Below, in pieces: positions 53,241 to 62,024 of a stretch of 64,000 nt of DNA; the stretch's first letter is position 1, and each line of letters begins with the position of its first letter. The notes beneath the pieces are model-generated. The model saw only the letters and a program-made list of their open reading frames with translations. It did no database searches and was not told where the DNA came from. The stretch is from Fibrella aestuarina BUZ 2. GTDB lineage: Bacteria; Bacteroidota; Bacteroidia; Cytophagales; Spirosomataceae. The stretch is taken from the NCBI RefSeq assembly GCF_000331105.1, contig NC_020054.1, forward strand, positions 2,202,813-2,266,812. The letters run 5' to 3'. A program made the translations under genes and the position numbers.

Positions 53241-54185
53241 TTAGGCCTTGTCAATCGTGAAAGAATAGCTACCCGTTACGCCCGTCGCGTTTTCGACCAC
53301 CAGCGTGAAGCGGTATGTGCCCGTCGTGAGGGTCGTAGCGATCGAGACCACACCCGTCGAGGTGTTGACCGTGACGGCAGCGGGTGCGGCGTCCGACGTG
53401 TTGAGGAATACCGAGTAGGCAATGCCTGAGCCAGCGGCCTGCGTCGCTTCGTTCAGTACCGGCGTCAAGGTGGCCGCTGTCGAGGCCATTGAGAACCGGT
53501 TGATGCCGCCGACTACCGGCGTGAGGTTGGTGACCGTCGGCGCGCCAAACGTGAAGGCGACATCGTTGGTCAGCGTGGCCAATACGACGCCAAAGGCGGG
53601 CAGCGGCTCACCCTGCGAGGTGCAGGCGATTTCGAAGGCGCCCGGAATGTCTTTTTTGATGTCGCCATCGACAGCCGTACCGATGTTTTGGTACACGGGG
53701 TTTTGCAGGCTCCAGCGCACGATTTCAACGTGGGCGTCCGAGAACAGGTAGATGTCGTACGGGGTCTGCCGTTCGCGTAGCGCGTTGAAGAACTCGACGT
53801 TGAAGAGTTGGTCGGCGTAATCGATCATGTACGCATACTCACCCAGACCCGTCGGGCGCGGCGTCGTGCGGGTGCCGTAGGCGAAAGCCTCTTTGAATTC
53901 ACTGAACTTGCCGCGCTTGCCATTGATCTGACCGTTGCCGAAGAACGAAGCCAGTCCGGCGTAACACAGCTTTTTCAGCACACCGGGCAAGGTGGCCGCC
54001 GTCAGTGTGGCGGCGCTACCTCCATTCGGCGGGGTATAGCTCTGGCCCAGATCGGGCAGGGTACCCGCGACCACGAAAGCGGCAGCGATAAAGTTTGATT
54101 TGGGCTTTTTGACGCCCGATTGGGGTTTGCGGTTGCCCTGTACCGTCGATAGCGGATCGGCAATGACTTCGCCTAATTTGGACAT
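53241..54185 (-). CDS. Structural protein with C-terminal Ig-like domain
   Basis: 314 residues. Main part (1-215) of unknown fold (AGLASFFGNGQINGKRGKFSEFKEAF, ADQLFNVEFFNAL). C-terminal about 90 residues, strands TPVVGGINRFSMAS, TVNTSTGVVSIATTLTTGTYRFTLVVENATG, are a putative Ig/cadherin-like decoration domain. It starts 18 bp before the portal gene. Possibly a tail tube or decoration protein. Confidence 0.5.
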   Translation of the reverse strand: MSKLGEVIADPLSTVQGNRKPQSGVKKPKSNFIAAAFVVAGTLPDLGQSYTPPNGGSAATLTAATLPGVLKKLCYAGLASFFGNGQINGKRGKFSEFKEAFAYGTRTTPRPTGLGEYAYMIDYADQLFNVEFFNALRERQTPYDIYLFSDAHVEIVRWSLQNPVYQNIGTAVDGDIKKDIPGAFEIACTSQGEPLPAFGVVLATLTNDVAFTFGAPTVTNLTPVVGGINRFSMASTAATLTPVLNEATQAAGSGIAYSVFLNTSDAAPAAVTVNTSTGVVSIATTLTTGTYRFTLVVENATGVTGSYSFTIDKA

Positions 54186-54243
54186 GGTAGAGAAAAATTA
54201 GAGTGAGTTGACGCGGCCCGTTACCCCGCCGAAACGGGAAAGA

Positions 54244-54492
54244 TCAGTTGGATATGCGCACTGAGAATTGGGGCAATGGCTTGCCCGTTACGATCCAGAA
54301 CTGGCCGTCAGCGACGGGCTCAGAGACGTACGTTTCGCCATTGATGACCACGTTTACCGTATCGCCATCAGCGCGGTCGGTACTGAAAATCAACGTACCA
54401 TTACCGTGATCGACCGATGTCAGGAAATCAGCGTAGATCGGCTCAATCGCGGTTCGGGTTGTTAGCTCGGGAGTATCTTGCTTCTTAGCCAT
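54244..54492 (-). CDS. Small phage protein, unknown
   Basis: 82 residues, all beta (GNGTLIFSTDRADGDTVNVVINGETYVSEPV). Its start base overlaps the stop of the upstream gene. May be an assembly or decoration factor. Confidence 0.55.
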   Translation of the reverse strand: MAKKQDTPELTTRTAIEPIYADFLTSVDHGNGTLIFSTDRADGDTVNVVINGETYVSEPVADGQFWIVTGKPLPQFSVRISN

Positions 54493-55424
54493 TAGAGTAG
54501 CGGTAAGGAGAGTGAGAAATAGTTGACCGGATTCGTCTCGCCAACGGCCCGAATCGTAGCCGTCCGGTTGGCAGCGGGCACCGAGGGAAAGTTGACCTGC
54601 TGAAACTTGGGGTCGTAGCTGATGCCCGGCTGGTACGCGCCCGACATAATGCCTGGTATCATCACCTCGACCGGCACGGCACAGTTGATGTAGATGGAGA
54701 GAAACGAACTGCTGCTGTAGCGATACGAGGCCGAATTGATCACGCCCGAGCCAACCGGCGCTGAGGGCAGTACGGTCAGCGAGATCGTGCGCGTCGTAAT
54801 AGCGCTGCCGATGATGTCGCGCCGGACGGCGATGGCCACGTTTTGGGCCGTGGTCACCGTGAAGGGGAGCGGTGAAATCGGCAAGCCGCCGTTATAGCCC
54901 ACCAGCAGCGCTTCGTTCGGGCGTGGCAGTACCGAAACCGTGGTCTGGCCCGCCCGCTGCTCAATGGCCAGATCGTACAGTAGGGTCGTGCTGTCGGGAT
55001 TGGTTTCGTAGGTGTCGGGCAGCCGGACCTTTCCCGCTTTGAGCGCGTCGTAAAACGCGGCGGGTTCGGCCCCGAATTCTGTTTCGTACTCGGTGGCCGA
55101 TAGCGTGTCGACGCTGCCGTCAGGCCGCTCAACCTCGATCGTAGCGGGGAGCATCCAGCCGGTCGGTTGCCCGTCGGCTTCGGTAACCAGGCGCGGAATG
55201 CCGCAGCCCGCCCCGCGCTCGGTGTAGCTGGCCTGGATCACATCACCCGCCGACAGGGCCGTCACGGGCACCGTGAGCGTAGCTGCGCCGGTCGTCGTGG
55301 CGTAGCCAATCGTCCAGTCGCCGCGACTAATCAGTACGACTGTACCGGACCCCTGCGCGGTTACGTCGACCGTAACTGCCGTAGACCCGTGTACATAGCC
55401 ACTGATGATTTCCGCTCTGAGCAT
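54492..55424 (-). CDS. Beta-rich late phage protein, probable virion part
   Basis: 310 residues, mostly strands with Thr/Ser/Val; ends VPAANRTATIRAVGETNPVNYFSLSLPLL. Central part (about 110-150) is helical. No signal peptide. Lies after an internal terminator, so a separate promoter probably serves this part of the operon. Confidence 0.5.
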   Translation of the reverse strand: MLRAEIISGYVHGSTAVTVDVTAQGSGTVVLISRGDWTIGYATTTGAATLTVPVTALSAGDVIQASYTERGAGCGIPRLVTEADGQPTGWMLPATIEVERPDGSVDTLSATEYETEFGAEPAAFYDALKAGKVRLPDTYETNPDSTTLLYDLAIEQRAGQTTVSVLPRPNEALLVGYNGGLPISPLPFTVTTAQNVAIAVRRDIIGSAITTRTISLTVLPSAPVGSGVINSASYRYSSSSFLSIYINCAVPVEVMIPGIMSGAYQPGISYDPKFQQVNFPSVPAANRTATIRAVGETNPVNYFSLSLPLL

Positions 55425-55534
55425 ACCCGAAATTGGCGGCTGGGCTGGGCAGCTTTACGAGGGCATGTGTATTATGACGGCTTTTTGGGGTGTAACTCGT
55501 TGGTAGTCAGTTTGTGTGCCGGTGTGAATTGAAA

Positions 55535-55562
55535 AACCCCACCGACGGGTATCGGTGGGGTT
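55535..55562 (-). terminator. Intrinsic terminator inside the late gene block
   Basis: Perfect 11-bp stem AACCCCACCGA/TCGGTGGGGTT with a 6-nt loop and a T-run on the minus strand, 36 bp after the SGNH gene's stop. It splits the leftward late genes into an upstream tail part and a downstream head/lysis part. Confidence 0.8.
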
Positions 55563-55597
55563 AGATCGGTACTTTTTTAAAACGATGTGCTGTTTGA

Positions 55598-57583
55598 TTA
55601 ATTCCTTAAAAACCCGCTCGCCAGGCATTCGGCATTGAACCGATGGCCTCGGTCGTTTCCGTGAAGGCCGTCGGCCAGCAGTAGGAAGTTGTACGCCGAA
55701 TGTACACCAATGTCAATAAGCCGGATGTTGCGGGCGGCAGCAATCTTTCGTACCGTTGCGTTGAGCTGCAGTCGTTTCGTATCCGAGAATGCGCCGCCCG
55801 TCCCGGTGGTAACATCGAGCGGCCCCGCCGTCCACAGTACAGGCACCGCCCCCGCCGCAATCACCAGATCAATCATGCTATTGAGGTTGCTCTCCGAGGT
55901 GGAACGACCCACGCCCGCCGTGGTGCTTTTGGCGTCGTTGATATTGGCCTCAATTAACACAACTTGGGGATTATTAGCCGCCAATTGACTTGGCAACGCC
56001 GACAGGTTAGCCGATGAGTTCTGACCCGATAGCCCGCCGTTGACGACCGTAATCGAACGCCCCAATACTGCAGTAAGGGTCGCCTGTAGCACGTTGCGGT
56101 ATTTCAAGGAATCCGCACTCGCGCCAACCCCATCGGTAATTGAACTACCGACCGCCAGTATTTTTGTGTAATTGATTGGCAGTGGCGTTCCGGTTGGCAA
56201 TTGATCGGTAGTAGCGACCGTTTTGCCCGCCATTTTGGTGCCAGCGGCGAGCTGGATGGCCTGCACCGGCCCCGACACGTAGGGCGTAAAGTACGCCTCA
56301 TAGGTTGTGGCGCTGCTACCGGCCTCCAGCATCAGGGTTGACGAAATAACCGATTCATCGCTGCGTTTGGCGGTAAAGATCAGGTAGGTGGCTGTGGCGG
56401 GCACGGTGAACGAGAAGGGGTAGGTCGAGGTGACCGCAAAGCCGACCTTTGCCTTAGCCGCTGAGGCGAACTGGATAGCTTTCTGCCCCGTCGTGCCGGA
56501 AAGTGTGTAGACCGCCCCGCCCGTCACGGGTATGTAGTCTGAAATCGTAAAGCCCGAAAAGGTGCCAATATCGCCCCCCGTCGAAACGGCAGAGTTAGCC
56601 GTCACCGACGCGGGATTAAACAGGTTCTTGGGCGACACAAACGATAGCGTGCTGACGTTGGCGATCTGATCGGCGGTGACCAGCGCCTTGCCATTCATGG
56701 TCGAATTCGGAAACAGCTCAGCCGCCTTGAGCGCCCCGCCCTGTACACCGGTCACGACAGGCGCCCGATAGGCGGTGAAAGCGGTAGCCGAACTGCCCAA
56801 TTCCAGTTGCACCAAAGCGGGCTGCGTCGCGTCACTGTTGAACTTGCAGGTGAACACCAGTTGGGCTGCCGAGGCAGGTACCGAAAACGAGAAAGGGAAC
56901 GACGTGCTGGAAATAGCCGAACCCGCTACATACGTACCAGACGCATTTTCAAACCGAATCGAGTACTGTAAGCCATTGGTCAGGCCCGACAGGGTATAGG
57001 TGGCGCCCGGCGATACAGGAATGACCGGCGAGAGGTTGAAGCCGGTAGCCGTACCGATTGAGCCATCCCCCGAGTTTGATACATACTTACCCGTCTGGAC
57101 AGCCGCGACGTTAAAGAGGTTTTTTCCCTGCTCAATGGTGGTGCCCAGCGTGACACCGGCGATGCGCGTCCAGGTGGTTCCGTTGCTTAGCAGCTTATCA
57201 CCCACACTGTAGACGGTACTCGTACCCGACACAACCGACGTGGTGCCCGACGTAGTGACCTCGTAATAGTCGCCCTGCGTGGTGGCCGTGGCACTCAGGG
57301 CCGGACTATTAGTCGAGGCGTTCCAGCCCCCTTTGAAGGTTTGTGGTGCGATCGTTTTGGCATTCCAGGCAATCCGCTCGGCGGGGCTGACTGTGCCCGA
57401 CGATATGTTGGAGATGGCGGTCTGGAGTGCAGTAAAATTGTAGACCACAGCTTCCCCTGTGCTTAATGTGAGCGATAGCCCACCACCGTCGGGTGTTACT
57501 GACATGTAGGCAATGCGCTTGCTTTGGGCGTTAACGCCAACGGTAATCAAAGCGGCAAGCGCTAAGAGTAAGTATCTTCTCAT
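55598..57583 (-). CDS. Exported-type SGNH/GDSL hydrolase with duplicated beta module
   Basis: 661 residues. N-terminal signal peptide (about 1-19, ending GVNAQ). Two similar beta-sandwich modules (about 153-275 and 318-435), both starting KNLFN and ending in SSATxxxAY. C-terminal SGNH domain (about 470-661): Ser481 in AVGSSITDG, Gly/Asn block (GGLSGQN, ANINDA) and Asp638/His641 in DGLHGN. Members remove acyl groups from carbohydrate. Located among tail genes, it may be a tailspike deacylase; the signal peptide is odd for a virion protein. Confidence 0.78.
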   Translation of the reverse strand: MRRYLLLALAALITVGVNAQSKRIAYMSVTPDGGGLSLTLSTGEAVVYNFTALQTAISNISSGTVSPAERIAWNAKTIAPQTFKGGWNASTNSPALSATATTQGDYYEVTTSGTTSVVSGTSTVYSVGDKLLSNGTTWTRIAGVTLGTTIEQGKNLFNVAAVQTGKYVSNSGDGSIGTATGFNLSPVIPVSPGATYTLSGLTNGLQYSIRFENASGTYVAGSAISSTSFPFSFSVPASAAQLVFTCKFNSDATQPALVQLELGSSATAFTAYRAPVVTGVQGGALKAAELFPNSTMNGKALVTADQIANVSTLSFVSPKNLFNPASVTANSAVSTGGDIGTFSGFTISDYIPVTGGAVYTLSGTTGQKAIQFASAAKAKVGFAVTSTYPFSFTVPATATYLIFTAKRSDESVISSTLMLEAGSSATTYEAYFTPYVSGPVQAIQLAAGTKMAGKTVATTDQLPTGTPLPINYTKILAVGSSITDGVGASADSLKYRNVLQATLTAVLGRSITVVNGGLSGQNSSANLSALPSQLAANNPQVVLIEANINDAKSTTAGVGRSTSESNLNSMIDLVIAAGAVPVLWTAGPLDVTTGTGGAFSDTKRLQLNATVRKIAAARNIRLIDIGVHSAYNFLLLADGLHGNDRGHRFNAECLASGFLRN

Positions 57584-57588
57584 TGGTT

Positions 57589-57915
57589 TTAGCTTAAAAT
57601 AATCTGATTTAGTTTATCGGCACCAACCCCCCACTTTACATAGACGCTCGGGCGCCCTGTTGTCCCATTTGGCACGGAAACGAGGATTGCGTTCTGCCCT
57701 ATTGGGAGCGCGGGCATGGGGGCCAGGGCGGCAGCCTCGAAACTCGTATAGGTCAATGTCTCGTTGGTGACCCCGCCTTCGTATAGATTGGCTAGTACCT
57801 CTACAAACCCCAGCAGTGTGATCAGAATCGTTTGCAGAGTTGGCCCGCTAATCTGGCCCGCGCCGTTAGCTTTTATTTGGGCGTTAATTAATGCTCGAAG
57901 ATCTGTGATGCTCAT
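57589..57915 (-). CDS. Small tail-region protein
   Basis: 108 residues. Helical N-terminus (ITDLRALINAQIKANGAGQISGPTLQTILITLLGFVEVLANLYEGG) and strand end (ILVSVPNGTTGRPSVYVKWGVGADKLNQII). Resembles short N-terminal adaptor parts of tail fibres. Overlaps the 760-residue protein's end by 4 bp and precedes the SGNH gene. Confidence 0.55.
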   Translation of the reverse strand: MSITDLRALINAQIKANGAGQISGPTLQTILITLLGFVEVLANLYEGGVTNETLTYTSFEAAALAPMPALPIGQNAILVSVPNGTTGRPSVYVKWGVGADKLNQIILS

Positions 57916-60194
57916 TGGTCAAAATCATCGTTAAAGTCTGGGCTATAATCTGGTCTGTTCGTCAGTTCAGTGTCATAGGTCAATACGGTGTCCGGGTCGC
58001 CAAACGCGCTGCCTACAACCCCGGCCACCGACTCATGTGGCACAGGCAACAGGCTTACCGTGTAGGCGCCAGGCTCGAAACGCACGTTGCGAATCCGATT
58101 GGTCTGATTGGCCCACAGCGTGTATTGACCTGCCAGCCCATCGGGTCCGTTGATGCGTAGCTGCAGCGTGTCAGCGCCCACCCCGACGCGCAACTCGTAT
58201 TCACCGGCTGGCACCTGCACCCCTTCGCGCAATTCGCTCTCAAACGTATAGCCACGTACCCAGATGGCTAGCCCCCCATCGCCATTAATGGCCTCAATCA
58301 GCGCGTAACTGCCTGATACATAGTCTGCCGTGTTGCCCCAATTTAAATTCGTATCCAATTGCCGTGTCGCGTAGAGCTGGGTACGTCCCTGGGAGCGGTA
58401 GCCGTCGGGTGCGTAGCCTTCTGACAGCGTGTACTCCCCCAATTGCTCGACTTCGAGCCCGTCGACCACAACCTGCCCCGATTTCAGCGCGGCCCATAAC
58501 GCCCGGTGAAACCCACTTGATTGCGTCTTTGTCGTGAGCGTGTAGCAAGGTCGGGCCGTAGCGCGTTGCCGTACGGCTTTGCCCGTCAGATCGGCGCTCA
58601 GGCTTTCGGACTGCTGAAGCCGGGCCTTTTCAACCAGCAGAGGTAAGCGTAGTTGACACTGTAGCCCGTCTTCCAGCCCGTCGAAGCCGCCCCACCGCAC
58701 GAGTGAGGTTTGCGGCTCAGTAATAAGCCGGGTTTGCGCCCGTAGGCGTACTGGTGACACACCCGACCCGACCTTGAGACAGTAGCTACCCAATGCGAGA
58801 TCAGCAGGTACGTTCAGCTCAGCCACCAACGGCCCTTTGACGGGGCGCGGGGTCTGGCTCAGCGTCAGCGGTGCCACGTTGGCGGGCGCGTGGTAGGCGG
58901 GGCCGCGGCGGACGAGGCCCGTTACTGCAACGCCCGTTGCCGTCTCGATCGTAAAGCCCGACCCGACGAGCGTTTGACCAAGTGCCGCGACTACATCGGC
59001 CATCGTGTCGCCGTCGGCCGCCGTGTAGCTCGTAACAGCCCCACCAATCGACAGTTCGTAACTGTTGCCCGGCGCGACCGAACTGCCCACGTACCCATTC
59101 CAGCGCCGTACCGTGCGCGAGGGCAGCGGCGTAAGTGCTTCGAGCGTAATGGATGGGCTGTTGACATTATCGCCCGTCTGGTAGCCCGCCTGCACAAGCG
59201 TGACGGGTTCCGTACCCACGGCGACACTCAGCACCCCACCCGATACGAGCGCAGCGGCTATCGTGGTTGGCGTTGAGGTGTCATCAGCTACGGCTACCCG
59301 GTCGGGTTGACCTGACACTGAAATCTGATAGACGTTGCCAGGCAGAATGTCCGTACCCACCACGACCGCGTACTGGTTGGCGCCGCCCGACGTGCCGGTA
59401 TAGCGCAGGGCCAGGGTGGGCGCGTTGCTATTATCCCAGCGGCCTTTGTCGGGCTTGGCGTAGGCGGTTGGGTACGTTGCGGTTGGCAACTCGACTGGCG
59501 TTTCCGGATCGGCCGGCAGCCCGAGCGCGGCGCGAACTATGGCCACCGTATCGCCATCAACGGCGGTATATTCTTCCGCCCCGAACACGAACACGTTACC
59601 CGCCACGATCGAAGCGCCGATGTCGACCCGGTACGGCCAAGCCGCGGCTTTGCTCAGCGTACCGCCATCCATGACCACGAAGCTGGGCGCGTTGGTATTG
59701 AGCTTGACGACCTTCCCCAGCCCGACCGTGACGGTCTGCTCAGCCAGCCGAAGCCGGTCGGAGTCATGCAGCCGTACGTAGACCACGTAGCCAGAGCGCC
59801 ACACGTCGACCGCGATAAACGGCTGACTGGCCAGATGCCGCGTAATGGCGCGGGTGTAGGCGAGTCTATCCGCATACCCCGCTTCATCGGGGTAAAACGT
59901 GGTCGTGATGGGCACGTCGCCCACGCAAAGCGCGAATTGCCGGTACGAGGTCGGCAGCGCCCCAACCGTCAGCGTCAGGTCGGTGTAGGTTTCGCCGCGA
60001 ACGGTACGCAGTGAGCCGACCACGGTTTCAACCCCAGATGCGTCGACCAACCGAATAGCATCGCCCGGCGCAAACGTGCCCGTTCGGGCCAGTAGCCAGC
60101 GGTAGTTTTCGCCGGGCAGGATGTCGAGTACATCGGTCGCGCCGGTATCGGAGGGCGTTACCGGCAGGAATACGTAATCATTGTCTACTCTCAT
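57912..60194 (-). CDS. Large tail protein with internal repeats
   Basis: 760 residues, no signal or membrane helix. Three repeats with the pattern PGNxYxxxxxG ... TAxDGDTxxxVxAAL lie at about 198-226, 284-320 and 374-415. The remaining sequence is beta-rich and ends acidic (DYSPDFNDDFDQ). Probably a baseplate or tail-tip protein. ATGA overlaps with both neighbours. Confidence 0.6.
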   Translation of the reverse strand: MRVDNDYVFLPVTPSDTGATDVLDILPGENYRWLLARTGTFAPGDAIRLVDASGVETVVGSLRTVRGETYTDLTLTVGALPTSYRQFALCVGDVPITTTFYPDEAGYADRLAYTRAITRHLASQPFIAVDVWRSGYVVYVRLHDSDRLRLAEQTVTVGLGKVVKLNTNAPSFVVMDGGTLSKAAAWPYRVDIGASIVAGNVFVFGAEEYTAVDGDTVAIVRAALGLPADPETPVELPTATYPTAYAKPDKGRWDNSNAPTLALRYTGTSGGANQYAVVVGTDILPGNVYQISVSGQPDRVAVADDTSTPTTIAAALVSGGVLSVAVGTEPVTLVQAGYQTGDNVNSPSITLEALTPLPSRTVRRWNGYVGSSVAPGNSYELSIGGAVTSYTAADGDTMADVVAALGQTLVGSGFTIETATGVAVTGLVRRGPAYHAPANVAPLTLSQTPRPVKGPLVAELNVPADLALGSYCLKVGSGVSPVRLRAQTRLITEPQTSLVRWGGFDGLEDGLQCQLRLPLLVEKARLQQSESLSADLTGKAVRQRATARPCYTLTTKTQSSGFHRALWAALKSGQVVVDGLEVEQLGEYTLSEGYAPDGYRSQGRTQLYATRQLDTNLNWGNTADYVSGSYALIEAINGDGGLAIWVRGYTFESELREGVQVPAGEYELRVGVGADTLQLRINGPDGLAGQYTLWANQTNRIRNVRFEPGAYTVSLLPVPHESVAGVVGSAFGDPDTVLTYDTELTNRPDYSPDFNDDFDQ

Positions 60195-61759
60195 CGAACA
60201 AGCAGGGTTATGGTCAGTGAGTGGGTGGTTTCGTCATAGGCCGCGTCGAGCAGTTCGCCGCTTACCGGGCCATCTGGCCCGCCGTAGGTTACGCTATCCG
60301 CGAGGTTCAGGTACGTTGCCCCGTCGGCGTCGATCGTGAGCGTATGCAGCTCCGGTAGTTGGCTGTAGGTGTACCAATCAGCCCACCGCTCCCGAATGGC
60401 TACGGCGTCGAGCCGATCAGGGCTGACGGGTACGTAGTAGATTTCCTTCGTCTTGTCGCTGTTCTGGCTCAGTAAGCCGCGTCGGGCCTGCTCAATGCGG
60501 GCCGGATCGCAAATCCAGGTGGGCTTTAGCGACAACTCGTTACCCGATAGCACCCCCGTTAGGTACGTTCGTTCTCGGTAGTCGGCACTTTGGCGCTGGG
60601 TCGTGTCGCTCGGTGCTGGCCAGCCCGACGTAACCGAGCCGTAGACGTACTCAGTGGCCCGTTTAATGCTCAGGTTCCGGATCTGCTTGTACGGAATGGC
60701 GCTCACTGTTTCGGCATCGTTGCGCACTTCCAGACTCAGCGCATTATTGACCGTCAGGCCGACCCGCAGGTAATGCAACAGGCACAGGTTGCCCAGCAAG
60801 CCCGATAGTGATAGGCTAATCGTCGCTTCGTCGTCGCCCGCCAATCCGGCCGCCGTGGCAATCTTACCCGCTCCAAACTCGGATAGCCACGCTGAAGCTA
60901 CATCTACGTCGGCCAGCCCCATTTTGTCGAGTAACTGCCGTAACGCCCACTCAACCGTTACGCCCTCCGCGTACGAGGTGAGCAATTCGGGCTCTTCGGT
61001 GATGGTCAGTTCGGTCGAGGTGTCGTAGAGGTGACTGCTGCCGTTGGCGTAGGCCGTCAGCGTTAGCGTATCGCCCGCCGCGACAATCCGCTGTTTGTTG
61101 ATCAACGCCGTTACGGCCCCGTCGGCAGTGTTTACCTCAATGAGCCTGGAGCCGCCGCCTGATAACTGGTAGGTGCCTGCCGTGCCGATATTGAGCGCGA
61201 TTCGACCCTTAATCCGTACGGTAACGGGTTGATTCGATGTGTTTTTGTAAATGGTCGTTGCCAGTGAGGCATCACCCGTACCCACAAATGGCACACCGCT
61301 GTAACCAGCGCGAGGTACGACCGTACGATCGCCAATCCATGCCGATACCTTCAGGGTGATTAAATCGCCAATTGATCGACCTGCCAGCGGGAACGAGTAC
61401 GACGGGGTTAGCTCGTAGACCGTCGCGGCCCGCTGGGCGATCGTGTCGGCCACGCTGCTGCTTTTCAGCCCTACCGTTACGCCCGTGAGCGTCCGGTTGT
61501 AGGTGTCGTAGTCGATCTGCGCTTCGTAGTTGAGGCCCGGGACGTCAATGGCAAACGTAGTCGAGGGCAGCAGTTGCTTGAAACCCTGTTCCAGTATGCG
61601 CACGGCAACGGGGTCGCTGAACTGTAGGTTCGTCAGCCCCGTTACCATCGCTTCACCGCGTAGAAAGAAGCCCCAGTACTGTTTGTGGCGCTGCCGGGCC
61701 AGCCGCAGCCCGTCGACGCCTGCCGGTGCGGCTATTTTGACTCCGTTGAGGCTATACAT
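60191..61759 (-). CDS. Tail protein, possible baseplate hub
   Basis: 522 residues. Begins MYSLNGVKIAAPAGVDGLRLARQRHKQ, then beta-rich domains with a middle helical part (VEWALRQLLDKMGLADVDVASAWLSE). The end (RYDETTHSLTITLLV-like strand) and position just downstream of the tape measure suit a distal-tail or hub protein. No motif to confirm. Confidence 0.55.
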   Translation of the reverse strand: MYSLNGVKIAAPAGVDGLRLARQRHKQYWGFFLRGEAMVTGLTNLQFSDPVAVRILEQGFKQLLPSTTFAIDVPGLNYEAQIDYDTYNRTLTGVTVGLKSSSVADTIAQRAATVYELTPSYSFPLAGRSIGDLITLKVSAWIGDRTVVPRAGYSGVPFVGTGDASLATTIYKNTSNQPVTVRIKGRIALNIGTAGTYQLSGGGSRLIEVNTADGAVTALINKQRIVAAGDTLTLTAYANGSSHLYDTSTELTITEEPELLTSYAEGVTVEWALRQLLDKMGLADVDVASAWLSEFGAGKIATAAGLAGDDEATISLSLSGLLGNLCLLHYLRVGLTVNNALSLEVRNDAETVSAIPYKQIRNLSIKRATEYVYGSVTSGWPAPSDTTQRQSADYRERTYLTGVLSGNELSLKPTWICDPARIEQARRGLLSQNSDKTKEIYYVPVSPDRLDAVAIRERWADWYTYSQLPELHTLTIDADGATYLNLADSVTYGGPDGPVSGELLDAAYDETTHSLTITLLVR

Positions 61760-62022
61760 TTGGGGGCTTTGTTGCGGTTACGAACCGATTGGATTTTGAA
61801 GTAATGACGGGCGTTCACGACCTCTCTGCGTAGCTCTCGATGTATTGCCTTCATCTCGGCGTCGAACTGCTGTTGCTGTTGAATCGTGAGCTTATCTCGC
61901 TCTTGATAGGTGATATGAAGCCCATAGATTTTTTCCAACTGTTCCAGCGTTAGCACGACGACCGGTTGGTTGGTGACGTAGATACTTTTCGGTACGAATT
62001 CTTTTTTAGCCGTGTTTGCCAT
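61732..62022 (-). CDS. Small tail-assembly-region protein
   Basis: 96 residues. Short beta start then a Gln/Glu/Lys coil (QEREKLTIQQQQQF-like) and a basic end. Overlaps the next gene's start by 28 bp. Unknown; possibly a tail chaperone-like or adaptor protein. Confidence 0.55.
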   Translation of the reverse strand: MANTAKKEFVPKSIYVTNQPVVVLTLEQLEKIYGLHITYQERDKLTIQQQQQFDAEMKAIHRELRREVVNARHYFKIQSVRNRNKAPKCIASTESK

Positions 62023-62024
62023 TG

